Assembly: GCA_036702855.1 (NCBI GenBank)
Contig: DATNQF010000163.1
Coordinates: 1-15,793 of the forward strand
From: JACVSF01 sp036702855
GTDB lineage: Bacteria > Cyanobacteriota > Cyanobacteriia > Phormidesmidales > Phormidesmidaceae
Length of the DNA stretch: 15,793 bases
Direction: 5' to 3'
Part shown: positions 1-7,574 of the stretch, piece by piece
Layout: every line of letters begins with the position of its first letter
Numbering within the stretch: the first letter of the stretch is position 1
Notes under the pieces: model-generated
Database searches by the model: none
Seen by the model: the letters and a program-made list of their open reading frames with translations, nothing else
What the model was told of the DNA's origin: nothing
Made by a program: the position numbers and the translations under genes

Positions 1-151
1 TCCTCCCAAAGTGCGGTTGGATGTGCGATCGCAAGAGCCAGTTACCCCAAAACAAGTGCAACTATTAGAAGCCTTTTTGGAACAAGAACTGGGACGGCCC
101 TTTACCCTCATTTTTACCGTCAGCCAGGTAGAGGAAGTAACGCGCGAATGA
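1..151 (+). CDS. C-terminal tail of an unidentified protein, possibly DUF389 family (partial)
   Basis: An open frame enters from the left edge (first full codon at 2) and stops at TGA 149-151, giving about 49 residues that end in ...FTLIFTVSQVEEVTRE. The segment is charged and soluble, with a predicted helix (PKQVQLLEAFLEQELG) followed by a beta strand. Its pattern resembles the soluble C-terminal extension of cyanobacterial DUF389/TIGR00341 membrane proteins, and the next gene (on the other strand) is a DUF389 protein. The family assignment is inference from a short tail. It contains a HIP1 site at 25-32. The gene converges on its neighbour with only 24 bp between the two stop codons and no obvious terminator in the gap. 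Confidence 0.5.
   Translation, partial: PPKVRLDVRSQEPVTPKQVQLLEAFLEQELGRPFTLIFTVSQVEEVTRE
25..32. repeat. HIP1 octamer (GCGATCGC), first of about twelve copies
   Basis: Perfect copies found by eye start at 25, 516, 1104, 2113, 4977, 5382, 6031, 8913, 10937, 11568, 11904 and 15064. Random expectation for an 8-mer in this length is about 0.24. HIP1 over-representation is a hallmark of many cyanobacterial genomes and is the main reason for the taxonomic call. Two copies (4977 and 5382) encode the S-D-R-K of two PAC motifs in the hybrid kinase. Confidence 0.9.
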
Positions 152-175
152 AGCTTTCTCACTCACTCTAGCCAG

Positions 176-1600
176 TCATTTTGTTGTGTCGGGGGCTTCC
201 AGAACATTGATGCTCACTAGGGGTGTGACGTTAAATCCTTGATTTAAGAGGTGTGACTGAATTGTTTGAGTTAACTCTGATTTAATCGCTTCATCCGAGG
301 TTTCGGTATTGGGCTGGCGCTGCACATATACTTCAGAAAGCAATGTATTTTGGCCAGAACTGTCAGCTCTGGTGAAGCGCACATTTGACTCAACAAGCTT
401 GACTTGCTTGGATTGTTGAATCACTTTTTGCACTTCGGCATTTGCTCGTTGGGCACGGCTCGCTCGCTCTAAGTTAGGTGAGTTTGCAAATTGCCAGGAG
501 AGGAGAATAGTGAGTGCGATCGCACTTGTTCCCAGCGCCAGCGGAAACACGCCTTGCTTCCCTCGCTGATAGCGTGCGCCTTGGGTGGATAGTCCAAAGA
601 ACCGGAACAAAACTGCTGCTGCTAAGTTGATGCCACACAGTTGCAGCAGCAGCAAAAACAATCCATTGACAGCCATATCCCAGCGGCCAATGGCAGCGGC
701 CATCCCGATAATGCCAGCAGGAGGGGCCAGAGAAGCCGCCACCAACATCCCTGTTGCTGCTCCAGAGACCAAGCTACTGCGCTCCGACTGAACTAGGTTA
801 ATTGCTCCCGCCGCTCCCGCCGCGAGGGGTAGCAGCACAGCCACCGCTGAAATCTGGCTGCGATCAATCATCAAAGGGGTAGGAATCTGTTGCCGGAAAA
901 CCAGACTAAGCAACGCAGCCACGCTAATCGTAACCAGCAACGCTGAAAAATACCGCAGCACACTGCGGCCAATCAAATGCCTGTCGCCTCTTGCGGTTGC
1001 AATGGCTGTATTCATGGCGGGTCCGGCAAAGGGGGCAATCAGCATGGCAGCCACCAGGAGATAGGTGGTTGTGGTGTAAAGCCCAATCCAGACTACGACA
1101 CCTGCGATCGCAGCGTAACTTAAAAAGCCTTTCCAAGACCCCACACTTTGGAGGCCTCCCAAAAAAACTTCGATAGGGCTACGGTTCTCTACCTGCTTTA
1201 CCTGCTGCGCCGCAGCATCGGCAGGGGGATGCAGCGCCATCACGCCCGTTGGAAACAGCGTAATTTTCAGATCGGGCAATTCCTGAAGCGCATCGAGCAA
1301 TGGCTCAACTTTTTGATTAGAGACATGAACCAGCACCATGTCTAGAGACTCGTCACCCGTTGCCTGCCACCGAGCCAAATTGGTGCCCTCGCAAGCTTTA
1401 GCCTTCTCTACCACTGTATTGCCGCATCCCCTAGGAACTTGAATTAACAGTTGGCGCATGGCTTCTACCTGGGTTGATGGGCTACTGGCTACAGACGCTC
1501 TATATCCTGCTGATCCGGCATAGTAATCGCATCGCTCTAAAGTTGAGTCAACCTCAAGATCACCTGCTTGAGAGAGCCATGCTAACCTCATTTTGAGCAC
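176..1600 (-). CDS. DUF389 (TIGR00341-type) integral membrane protein
   Basis: The 474-residue product has three parts. Residues about 45-125 form a soluble alpha/beta domain of the kind found in DUF389 proteins. Residues about 155-370 form a membrane domain of roughly six helices, with the family's proline/glycine-rich signatures LIAPFAGPAMNT (187-198) and SLAPPAG (290-296). Residues about 385-474 form a soluble C-terminal tail rich in charged residues. DUF389 has no established biochemical function; transport or membrane signalling has been guessed. The longest frame starts with GTG at 1600-1598, and an ATG three codons later (1591-1589) is an equally good start. The stop is TGA at 178-176. 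The gene is divergent from the ZIP-like gene, with the two start codons only 11 bp apart, so its promoter must lie within its neighbour's coding sequence or overlap both starts. It contains HIP1 sites at 516-523 and 1104-1111. Confidence 0.85.
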   Translation of the reverse strand: MLKMRLAWLSQAGDLEVDSTLERCDYYAGSAGYRASVASSPSTQVEAMRQLLIQVPRGCGNTVVEKAKACEGTNLARWQATGDESLDMVLVHVSNQKVEPLLDALQELPDLKITLFPTGVMALHPPADAAAQQVKQVENRSPIEVFLGGLQSVGSWKGFLSYAAIAGVVVWIGLYTTTTYLLVAAMLIAPFAGPAMNTAIATARGDRHLIGRSVLRYFSALLVTISVAALLSLVFRQQIPTPLMIDRSQISAVAVLLPLAAGAAGAINLVQSERSSLVSGAATGMLVAASLAPPAGIIGMAAAIGRWDMAVNGLFLLLLQLCGINLAAAVLFRFFGLSTQGARYQRGKQGVFPLALGTSAIALTILLSWQFANSPNLERASRAQRANAEVQKVIQQSKQVKLVESNVRFTRADSSGQNTLLSEVYVQRQPNTETSDEAIKSELTQTIQSHLLNQGFNVTPLVSINVLEAPDTTK

Positions 1601-1611
1601 GCTAAAGGTAG

Positions 1612-2406
1612 ATGAATTTGAGACCTAATCCTATGCTTGCTGAAAGTTCTGAAGCATCGGTTCACTCAGCTAGTTTTGCGGGTGTAGCAGGATTTCTGGC
1701 GGTAGGATTGGCCCTGATTCATGTCTTTGCAAATCGCTTGCGATTTATTGATGCTGTTCCCCGTAGTCGCTGGCTCTCCTTTAGCAGCGGGGTGTCGGTT
1801 GCCTATGTATTTGTGCATCTCTTACCTGATTTGAGCGAGGCGCAGCATACTCTTCGGCAGAGCCTGTCTATAGAACTGAAGTTTATTGAGCACCACATCT
1901 ATCTGGTTGCCCTGTTAGGAATTGTCGTGTTTTATGGATTAGAGCGGGCTGCAAAAGTATCGCGGCGAAGCAATCAGGAGGCTGGCACTGGAGATATGAC
2001 GAGTGCGGGTATTTTTTGGCTGCACATAGGGTCATTTGCCTTTTACAACGCCCTGATTGGCTACCTGCTAGTGCATCGGGAAGTTCCAGGATTAGCTAAC
2101 CTGCTGTTTTTTGCGATCGCAATGGCGCTGCACTTCGTAGTCAATGACTATGGCTTGCGCGAACACCACAAGAAGATGTACGCCTATGTAGGCCGTTGGA
2201 TCCTCGCAGCCGCCACGATGGTAGGATGGGTCATCGGCAGTGCTACAGAACTTCCTCAATCAGCGGTCTCAGTGCTGTTTGCCTTTCTCGCTGGGGGAAT
2301 TGTTCTCAATGTGTTGAAGGAAGAACTGCCAGAAGAACGAGAAAGCCGCTTCTGGGCGTTTGCACTAGGCGCAGGGGTATACACTGCATTACTATTGCGG
2401 CTATAG
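1612..2406 (+). CDS. Eight-helix ZIP-like integral membrane protein
   Basis: The 264-residue product is almost entirely hydrophobic, with eight predicted membrane segments near residues 21-41, 54-72, 96-112, 133-153, 161-178, 194-211, 217-235 and 246-263. Helix number, overall length and the final glycine-rich helix pair (AFLAGGIVLNVLKEELPEE, 224-242) resemble the ZIP metal-transporter superfamily. The classical ZIP metal-site motifs HNxxD and HExxHE are absent. The nearest equivalents are H69 in helix 2, H138/N146 in helix 4 and H174/N178/D179 in helix 5. Metal transport is therefore only a possibility. The ATG at 1612 has an AAGG just upstream at short spacing; ATG 1633 (residue 8) is the alternative start. 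The gene is divergent from the DUF389 gene. A HIP1 site lies at 2113-2120. I am confident it is a real gene and moderately confident of the ZIP resemblance. Confidence 0.75.
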   Translation: MNLRPNPMLAESSEASVHSASFAGVAGFLAVGLALIHVFANRLRFIDAVPRSRWLSFSSGVSVAYVFVHLLPDLSEAQHTLRQSLSIELKFIEHHIYLVALLGIVVFYGLERAAKVSRRSNQEAGTGDMTSAGIFWLHIGSFAFYNALIGYLLVHREVPGLANLLFFAIAMALHFVVNDYGLREHHKKMYAYVGRWILAAATMVGWVIGSATELPQSAVSVLFAFLAGGIVLNVLKEELPEERESRFWAFALGAGVYTALLLRL

Positions 2407-2770
2407 CAAACCTTTGTGGAGACAATGATGGGGCCAACTTAATGTTGTGAAGCCAACTAATATAGTTGGTGATTTTTCATAAAATAAATGCATAAAAAAG
2501 ACGCTTACCCTCAAAAACACGATTAAAGCAGCAGAAGTAAAAGAGTTCTTCAAATTACTGCGTCAGCGTAAAGCAATCCGCGAGAAACAGGACTGCATAA
2601 CAAATCCACTCTTGCATCTGCCGGAAGGATGAGCGGCTGCCATTCCTAAGGTGAATTGGTATACTATCAAGCCAGTGGAGCTTGGAACACTGGGCAAAGT
2701 ATTCAAAAGTTCTGAAGTTACAAGACTGAGATTCGGTGCACCCGTTTGATGCTCTGGAACAAGGCTAGCC
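2407..2770. other. Gene-poor intergenic region with a possible decayed reading frame
   Basis: This 364-bp gap precedes the hybrid kinase. It begins with a small hairpin (2453-2469). A short open frame at 2483-2632 then lacks any ATG or GTG start but reads as a plausible helical peptide (segment AAEVKEFFKLLRQRKAIREK) before stopping at TGA. The frame continues open after that stop for about 36 codons. This looks like the remains of a small gene, but I do not recognise the family. The right end holds the kinase's ribosome-binding site, AAGG at 2761-2764. Confidence 0.4.
2453..2469 (+). terminator. Small stem-loop after the ZIP-like gene, possible weak terminator
   Basis: A perfect 7-bp inverted repeat (CCAACTA / TAGTTGG) with a 3-nt loop lies 46 bp after the ZIP-like stop and is followed by a TTTTT run at 2473-2477. 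The stem is A/T-rich, so termination would be weak. The left arm is echoed by GCCAACTTAAT about 20 bp upstream, so it could instead be a relic of a mobile-element end. Confidence 0.35.
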
Positions 2771-5700
2771 ATGATTCAAACCCAGCGCACCGTCCTAGTT
2801 GTGGATGACAGCCCGGAAGACTGCGAGTTGTATCGGCGATATCTACTACGGGACACGGAATACCACTACACCTTCTTAACCGCCCACATGGGAGAGGAAG
2901 GGTTGGAGCTGTGGCAGCGCCACCAGCCCGATGCGGTGTTGCTAGATTATCGGTTGCCCGATTTAGATGGTCTAGAGTTTCTCGCGACCCTGCAAACCGA
3001 AGTGCAGCAGCCCTATTTGCCAGTCATTATGGTGACCGGGCAGGGCAACGAATCGATCGCAGTCCAGTCTATGAAAGCAGGTGCCCAAGAGTATCTGGTA
3101 AAAGGCCAGATTACGCCTGAAGGCTTGCATCTAGCGGTGAACGAGGTCATTGAAAAAGTACAGTTACGCACTGAACTGCACCAGCGAATTGAGCGAGAGC
3201 GATTAGTTGCCCAAATTACCGAGCAAATTCATCGCTCGTTTGACCTAGACACGATCTTGCAGACGACTGTAGACGAGGTGCGCCGACTCCTGCGTACCGA
3301 TCGTGCCTTTATCTATCGCTTCCAACCAGACTTTACTGGAGTCGTTGCCGTCGAATCAGCGGCGTGTGGGTGGACATCGATTTTAGAGGCTCGGGTTGAA
3401 GATCAGTACTTCATGGAAACCCACGGCGAGGACTACCGCCAGGGGCGCATTCAGGCAGTTGCCGACATTTACACGGCTGGGCTAAGCCAGTGCCACGTAG
3501 ATTTATTAGCTAGATTTGCGATCAGAGCCAATCTGGTAGTTCCCATTGTGCAAGGAAATGTGCTTTGGGGGCTATTGGTCATCAGCCAATGTTCAGAGCC
3601 TCGGCAATGGAAAGCGTCTGAGATTGAGTTAGTTCAGCATCTAGCGATTCAGCTCGGCATTGCCCTACAGCAAGCTGAGCTCTATCAGCAGGCGCAACGC
3701 GAACTAGCGGAGCGGCGACAGGCCGAAACTGCCCTTAAAGACAGTGAGGGCCGCCTACGTCAGTTGACCGAGAATATTGACGCGGTTTTTTGGATTAAGG
3801 ATTTCCCGTCGCGGCGTGTACTCTACATCAGTCCTGCCTACGAACGGCTTTGGAAGCTGAACCCGCAGGACGTGTATGATAATCGCCAAACTTGGATGGA
3901 TCTGATCCACCCAGAAGATAAGGCAGGGGTTGAACAGGCGTTTCAAGATCAAGCGGCAGCAGGCAAATTTGACCAAGAGTACCGAATTATCCTGCCTGAC
4001 GGGCAAACTCGCTGGGTGCATGATCGCTGCTTTCCCTTGAGAAATGACGTTGGAGAAATTGAGCGCTTTACAGGCATTGCAGAGGATATTACCGATCGCA
4101 AACGTCATCAACTCAATGAGCAGTTTCTCAATCAACTAGATTTGCGCCTGCGCCAGTTTTCAGACATCCAAGCCGTGATAGAAGAAACAGTTAGTAGCTT
4201 GGGGCAATACCTAGAAGGTAACCGCTGCACATTAGGCAAGATTGATCCGCAACAGGATCTGTTCATCGCAGAGTGGGACTGGTGCCAAAATGCGTCCAGT
4301 CTTATCGGAAAACATCTTCCGATATCAAGTTTTACGCCACCAGCGGTTCAAGCTGCCTTTATTGTCGGTCAACCTATGGTTGTCCACGATGTTCAAACAG
4401 ATGCTCGTACGGTTGCTGTTGCAAGCAACTATGCCCAAATTCAATGCAGGGCATTTGTGAGTATTCCCTGCAATTACCAGGGGCGCTGGGCCGCCGTGCT
4501 AACCCTGTCTTCTACAACACCGCGCGTGTGGCGCGAAGACGAAGTTGATCTGCTACAAGACGCAGTTGCTCGGCTTTGGTCAACGCTAGAGCAGACGCGG
4601 GCCATACAGGCATTGCGTGAGAGTGAAGAACGCTTCCAAATGGCGTTGGAAGGGTTTGATGGGGGGCTGTGGACATGGGACCTCAAGACCAATGAGCAGT
4701 ATTGGAATTCACGATGGCTGGAAATTTTAGGCTACGAAGCAGGTGAGTTGCCGCAGTCTTTCAGCACTTGGGAGCAACTGATTCATCCTGACGATAGAGC
4801 TTTAGTCCTGGAGTTGTTACAGACCCATCTTCAAAACGACTCAGTGCCCTACAGATTTGAATGTCGCATGTTAACCAAGTCTGGGGCGTGGAAGTGGATT
4901 GCTAGCTATGGAAAGGTGGTTGTGTGGGATGAGCAGGGTCAGCCGCTGCGGATGGCAGGTATCCACCAGGATGTGAGCGATCGCAAGCAATCGGAAGAGA
5001 AGCTGCGCAACAGTGAGGAGCGTTTTCGCACGAGTGAAGCCCGGTTGAAGCTGGCCTACAAAGCTACGCGTTCGGGCCTATGGGACTGGGATATTACTCA
5101 CAACGTTGCCCAAGTCTCTGAAGAGTACTGTGTTCTGTTTGGGCTTGACCCAACCCTACAGACCGTTAGCTATGAACAGTGGTTAAACTGCCTCCACCCT
5201 GACGATAGACCGTATGCTCTGGAATTGATCAACCACACGATCGAACAACGGCAGGCCTACTTTGATGTTGAATACCGGGTTTTGCACCCTGACGGCGTTC
5301 GCTGGTTAGCCTCTAGAGCACAAGTGTTCTATAACGAAGCAGGTGATGCGGTGCGCATGTTGGGAAATATGCAGGACATTAGCGATCGCAAGTACGTAGA
5401 ATGCGAACGAGAACGCCTGCTGGCCCGAAAGCAACGGTATGCCGATAAGCTACGCAGATTAACCCAAGCTGCCTTATCCATCAACTCTGCGGTCACAGTT
5501 GATGCTGTACTCAATATCATCACCGATCAGGCCTATCGCATTATTGGCTGTCACCAGGTAGCGGTCAGTCTGGGCGTTGACCAAAATGAGTCTCAAGCGG
5601 TCAACTCAGTATATCTATCCGACAAATACGCCCAATGGCGAACCTCCGGTTCGGAACCGGATAGCTTTGGCTTTTATACCGCTGCCTGCAACCAGAATTG

Positions 5701-7132
5701 CCTAATCCGCATGACCCAGGTTCAGATGGAGGCACATCCCTATTGGCAAGCATTTAGCCAAGAGACGGATAAACACCCGCCGCTGCGCGGGTTGCTAGCA
5801 GTTCCCCTGATGAGCCGCGAAGGCCAGAACTTAGGTGTAATTCAACTTTCTGACAAGTACGAGGGTGACTTTAACGAAGAAGATGAAGCCTTCCTCATGC
5901 AATTAGCGCAACTGGCTTCGATTGCCATTGAGAATACTCACCTGTACGAAGCCGAGCAAAAGGCCAGAGCAGCCGCTGAACGAGCTAATCGGATCAAAGA
6001 TGAGTTTCTAGCCGTCCTTTCGCATGAGTTGCGATCGCCGCTCAACCCAATTTTGGGCTGGACGGCTCTCCTGCAAACCCGAAAATTGAATGAGGAAAAA
6101 ACGGCTGAAGCGCTAGCAATCATTTCCCGAAATGCCAAGTTGCAGACTCAGTTGATCGACGATCTGCTCGATGTCGCTAAAATCTTGCGAGGCAAGCTCA
6201 GTTTGCAGGTTGCTCCGGTTAACTTAGTTACTGCCATTGACTTTGCCATTGATATTGTCAAGACAGCAGCAATGGCAAAATCCATTCAGATTCATCCTAA
6301 ATTGTCAAACGTTGGGTATGTTTCAGGTGATGCTGCTCGGCTTCAGCAAATTGTTTGGAACCTACTTTCCAACGCTATCAAGTTCACCCCCAACGGTGGC
6401 CGGATTGATATTGGGCTAGAGCGGTTTGGTAACCAAGCCCAAGTGATAGTGAGTGACACCGGCAAGGGCATTGCGCGAGACTTTCTACCGCATATTTTTG
6501 AGTCATTTCGCCAAGAAGATGTTTCGACGACCCGCAAGTATGGCGGGTTGGGGTTGGGATTGGCGATTGTCCGTCAGTTAGTAGAAGCTCACGGGGGCAC
6601 CATATCGGCTGACAGCCCTGGTGAAGGCTTAGGGGCAACTTTCATCGTCCAAATCCCCTTGCTCAATGCGAATCTAGCTCTATATCCCTTCGAGGTCTTG
6701 CCAGAGCAATATCCTGATCTGGGGGGAATGCGCATTCTTGCCGTTGACGATGATCCTGATTCGCGTGAATTGTTAACAGCCCTGCTCACTCAATATGGAG
6801 CAGAGGCTTTGGTCGTGTCTTGTGCGGCTGAAGTATTGGCCTCCGTAGAGTCATTCCACCCCGATCTTTTGATCAGTGATATTGGTATGCCAGAGGTGGA
6901 TGGCTATACGTTAATTCAGCAGGTCCGGATGCTTCCACCCGAACGGGGAGGTCAGATTCCAGCCATTGCCCTAACAGCTTATGCCAGAGCAGAAGACCAG
7001 CAACGGGCTTTAGCAAGCGGATTTCAACAACACGTTGTCAAGCCCCTTGATCCGACTCGATTGGTGCAGGCTGCCATCGCCGTTGTTAAGGGAGGGCAGG
7101 CACAGCTCTCACAAGACGTTGCGTCAGTATGA
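2771..7132 (+). CDS. Hybrid sensor histidine kinase, REC-GAF-PAS-GAF-PAS-PAS-GAF-HisKA-HATPase-REC
   Basis: The 1453-residue product has no membrane segments and is a cytoplasmic multi-input two-component kinase. Domain order is as follows. REC1 spans about 7-120 (acidic pair 12-13, phospho-acceptor D59, T89, K111). GAF1 spans about 140-300, PAS1 about 330-443, GAF2 about 450-612, PAS2 about 618-740, PAS3 about 755-875 and GAF3 about 893-1060. HisKA follows with the H-box LSHELRSP (phospho-histidine H1085). HATPase_c has N-box N1201, G1-box D1229 in SDTGKG, an F-box and G2-box GGLGLGLA (1258-1265). REC2 spans about 1319-1440 (D1370, K1424). All PAS domains end in the PAC motif (T/S)DRK. All phosphorelay residues are present, so the kinase should be active. 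GAF1 is cyanobacteriochrome-like (C241-H242) but with altered partner residues. ATG 2771 is supported by AAGG at 2761-2764. It stands alone with no response-regulator gene beside it, so its output partner is unknown. Confidence 0.95.
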   Translation: MIQTQRTVLVVDDSPEDCELYRRYLLRDTEYHYTFLTAHMGEEGLELWQRHQPDAVLLDYRLPDLDGLEFLATLQTEVQQPYLPVIMVTGQGNESIAVQSMKAGAQEYLVKGQITPEGLHLAVNEVIEKVQLRTELHQRIERERLVAQITEQIHRSFDLDTILQTTVDEVRRLLRTDRAFIYRFQPDFTGVVAVESAACGWTSILEARVEDQYFMETHGEDYRQGRIQAVADIYTAGLSQCHVDLLARFAIRANLVVPIVQGNVLWGLLVISQCSEPRQWKASEIELVQHLAIQLGIALQQAELYQQAQRELAERRQAETALKDSEGRLRQLTENIDAVFWIKDFPSRRVLYISPAYERLWKLNPQDVYDNRQTWMDLIHPEDKAGVEQAFQDQAAAGKFDQEYRIILPDGQTRWVHDRCFPLRNDVGEIERFTGIAEDITDRKRHQLNEQFLNQLDLRLRQFSDIQAVIEETVSSLGQYLEGNRCTLGKIDPQQDLFIAEWDWCQNASSLIGKHLPISSFTPPAVQAAFIVGQPMVVHDVQTDARTVAVASNYAQIQCRAFVSIPCNYQGRWAAVLTLSSTTPRVWREDEVDLLQDAVARLWSTLEQTRAIQALRESEERFQMALEGFDGGLWTWDLKTNEQYWNSRWLEILGYEAGELPQSFSTWEQLIHPDDRALVLELLQTHLQNDSVPYRFECRMLTKSGAWKWIASYGKVVVWDEQGQPLRMAGIHQDVSDRKQSEEKLRNSEERFRTSEARLKLAYKATRSGLWDWDITHNVAQVSEEYCVLFGLDPTLQTVSYEQWLNCLHPDDRPYALELINHTIEQRQAYFDVEYRVLHPDGVRWLASRAQVFYNEAGDAVRMLGNMQDISDRKYVECERERLLARKQRYADKLRRLTQAALSINSAVTVDAVLNIITDQAYRIIGCHQVAVSLGVDQNESQAVNSVYLSDKYAQWRTSGSEPDSFGFYTAACNQNCLIRMTQVQMEAHPYWQAFSQETDKHPPLRGLLAVPLMSREGQNLGVIQLSDKYEGDFNEEDEAFLMQLAQLASIAIENTHLYEAEQKARAAAERANRIKDEFLAVLSHELRSPLNPILGWTALLQTRKLNEEKTAEALAIISRNAKLQTQLIDDLLDVAKILRGKLSLQVAPVNLVTAIDFAIDIVKTAAMAKSIQIHPKLSNVGYVSGDAARLQQIVWNLLSNAIKFTPNGGRIDIGLERFGNQAQVIVSDTGKGIARDFLPHIFESFRQEDVSTTRKYGGLGLGLAIVRQLVEAHGGTISADSPGEGLGATFIVQIPLLNANLALYPFEVLPEQYPDLGGMRILAVDDDPDSRELLTALLTQYGAEALVVSCAAEVLASVESFHPDLLISDIGMPEVDGYTLIQQVRMLPPERGGQIPAIALTAYARAEDQQRALASGFQQHVVKPLDPTRLVQAAIAVVKGGQAQLSQDVASV

Positions 7133-7574
7133 AACCTTTAATGGTTAAGAAGTTTATTGCAGCTCACAATTTTGTTTTGTTGTTCGGGAACACCAACCCC
7201 AGATAGACAGTCCTCTCCTGTAATTGCCTGCTAGCCGCCTAACGGGTTCTCCAGAAGGTGGGTTACCTAATAAAAAAGCACCTTAGACGCTGTCCGAGGT
7301 GCATTATTTCAGTTCTTTATTCCTTAGGTTCTTATTCTCCTGCTCTAGATAGATTTTATTCTTCTCTCCAAAGGCAGTTGTTAATTAACTTTACTTCTCT
7401 TATGAATTGATAGTTTTCCTTTACGCCTTTAGGGATTCCTGCCTCTGCGCTGCTGTTCATCCTGCTACCGCTGGCGTTTGAAAAGAGTTTTGTAACGGGC
7501 AACAGCATTGGCCGTGTGACACAATTGACAGCGGTACGTTTTGCCGCAGATGTTGCCCATCCGGCTAGGAATCC
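7133..7574. other. Intergenic region between the kinase and flavoprotein genes
   Basis: The 442-bp stretch shows no convincing reading frame on either strand. It contains one terminator-like hairpin (7278-7302) and an A/T-rich tract at about 7305-7440. Near the right end TTGACA (7525-7530) could be a -35 element, but no good -10 box sits 16-18 bp downstream. The last bases carry the flavoprotein's ribosome-binding site, AGGA at 7567-7570, four bases before ATG 7575. Confidence 0.5.
7278..7302 (+). terminator. Terminator-like hairpin downstream of the hybrid kinase
   Basis: An imperfect inverted repeat pairs GCACCTT with GAGGTGC (seven pairs, one of them G-U). One mismatch and three further pairs follow, closing on a short loop. 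An A6 run lies just before it and ATTATTT just after, as in a bidirectional intrinsic terminator. It lies about 145 bp beyond the kinase stop codon. Confidence 0.5.

Noticed and set aside
3755..4135. 126-codon minus-strand open frame inside the hybrid kinase
   Set aside because: It is antisense to the clear PAS1 domain and has no independent support.
7525..7553. TTGACA as a promoter -35 box for the flavoprotein gene
   Set aside because: No acceptable -10 element at 16-18 bp spacing, and a single hexamer match is weak evidence.
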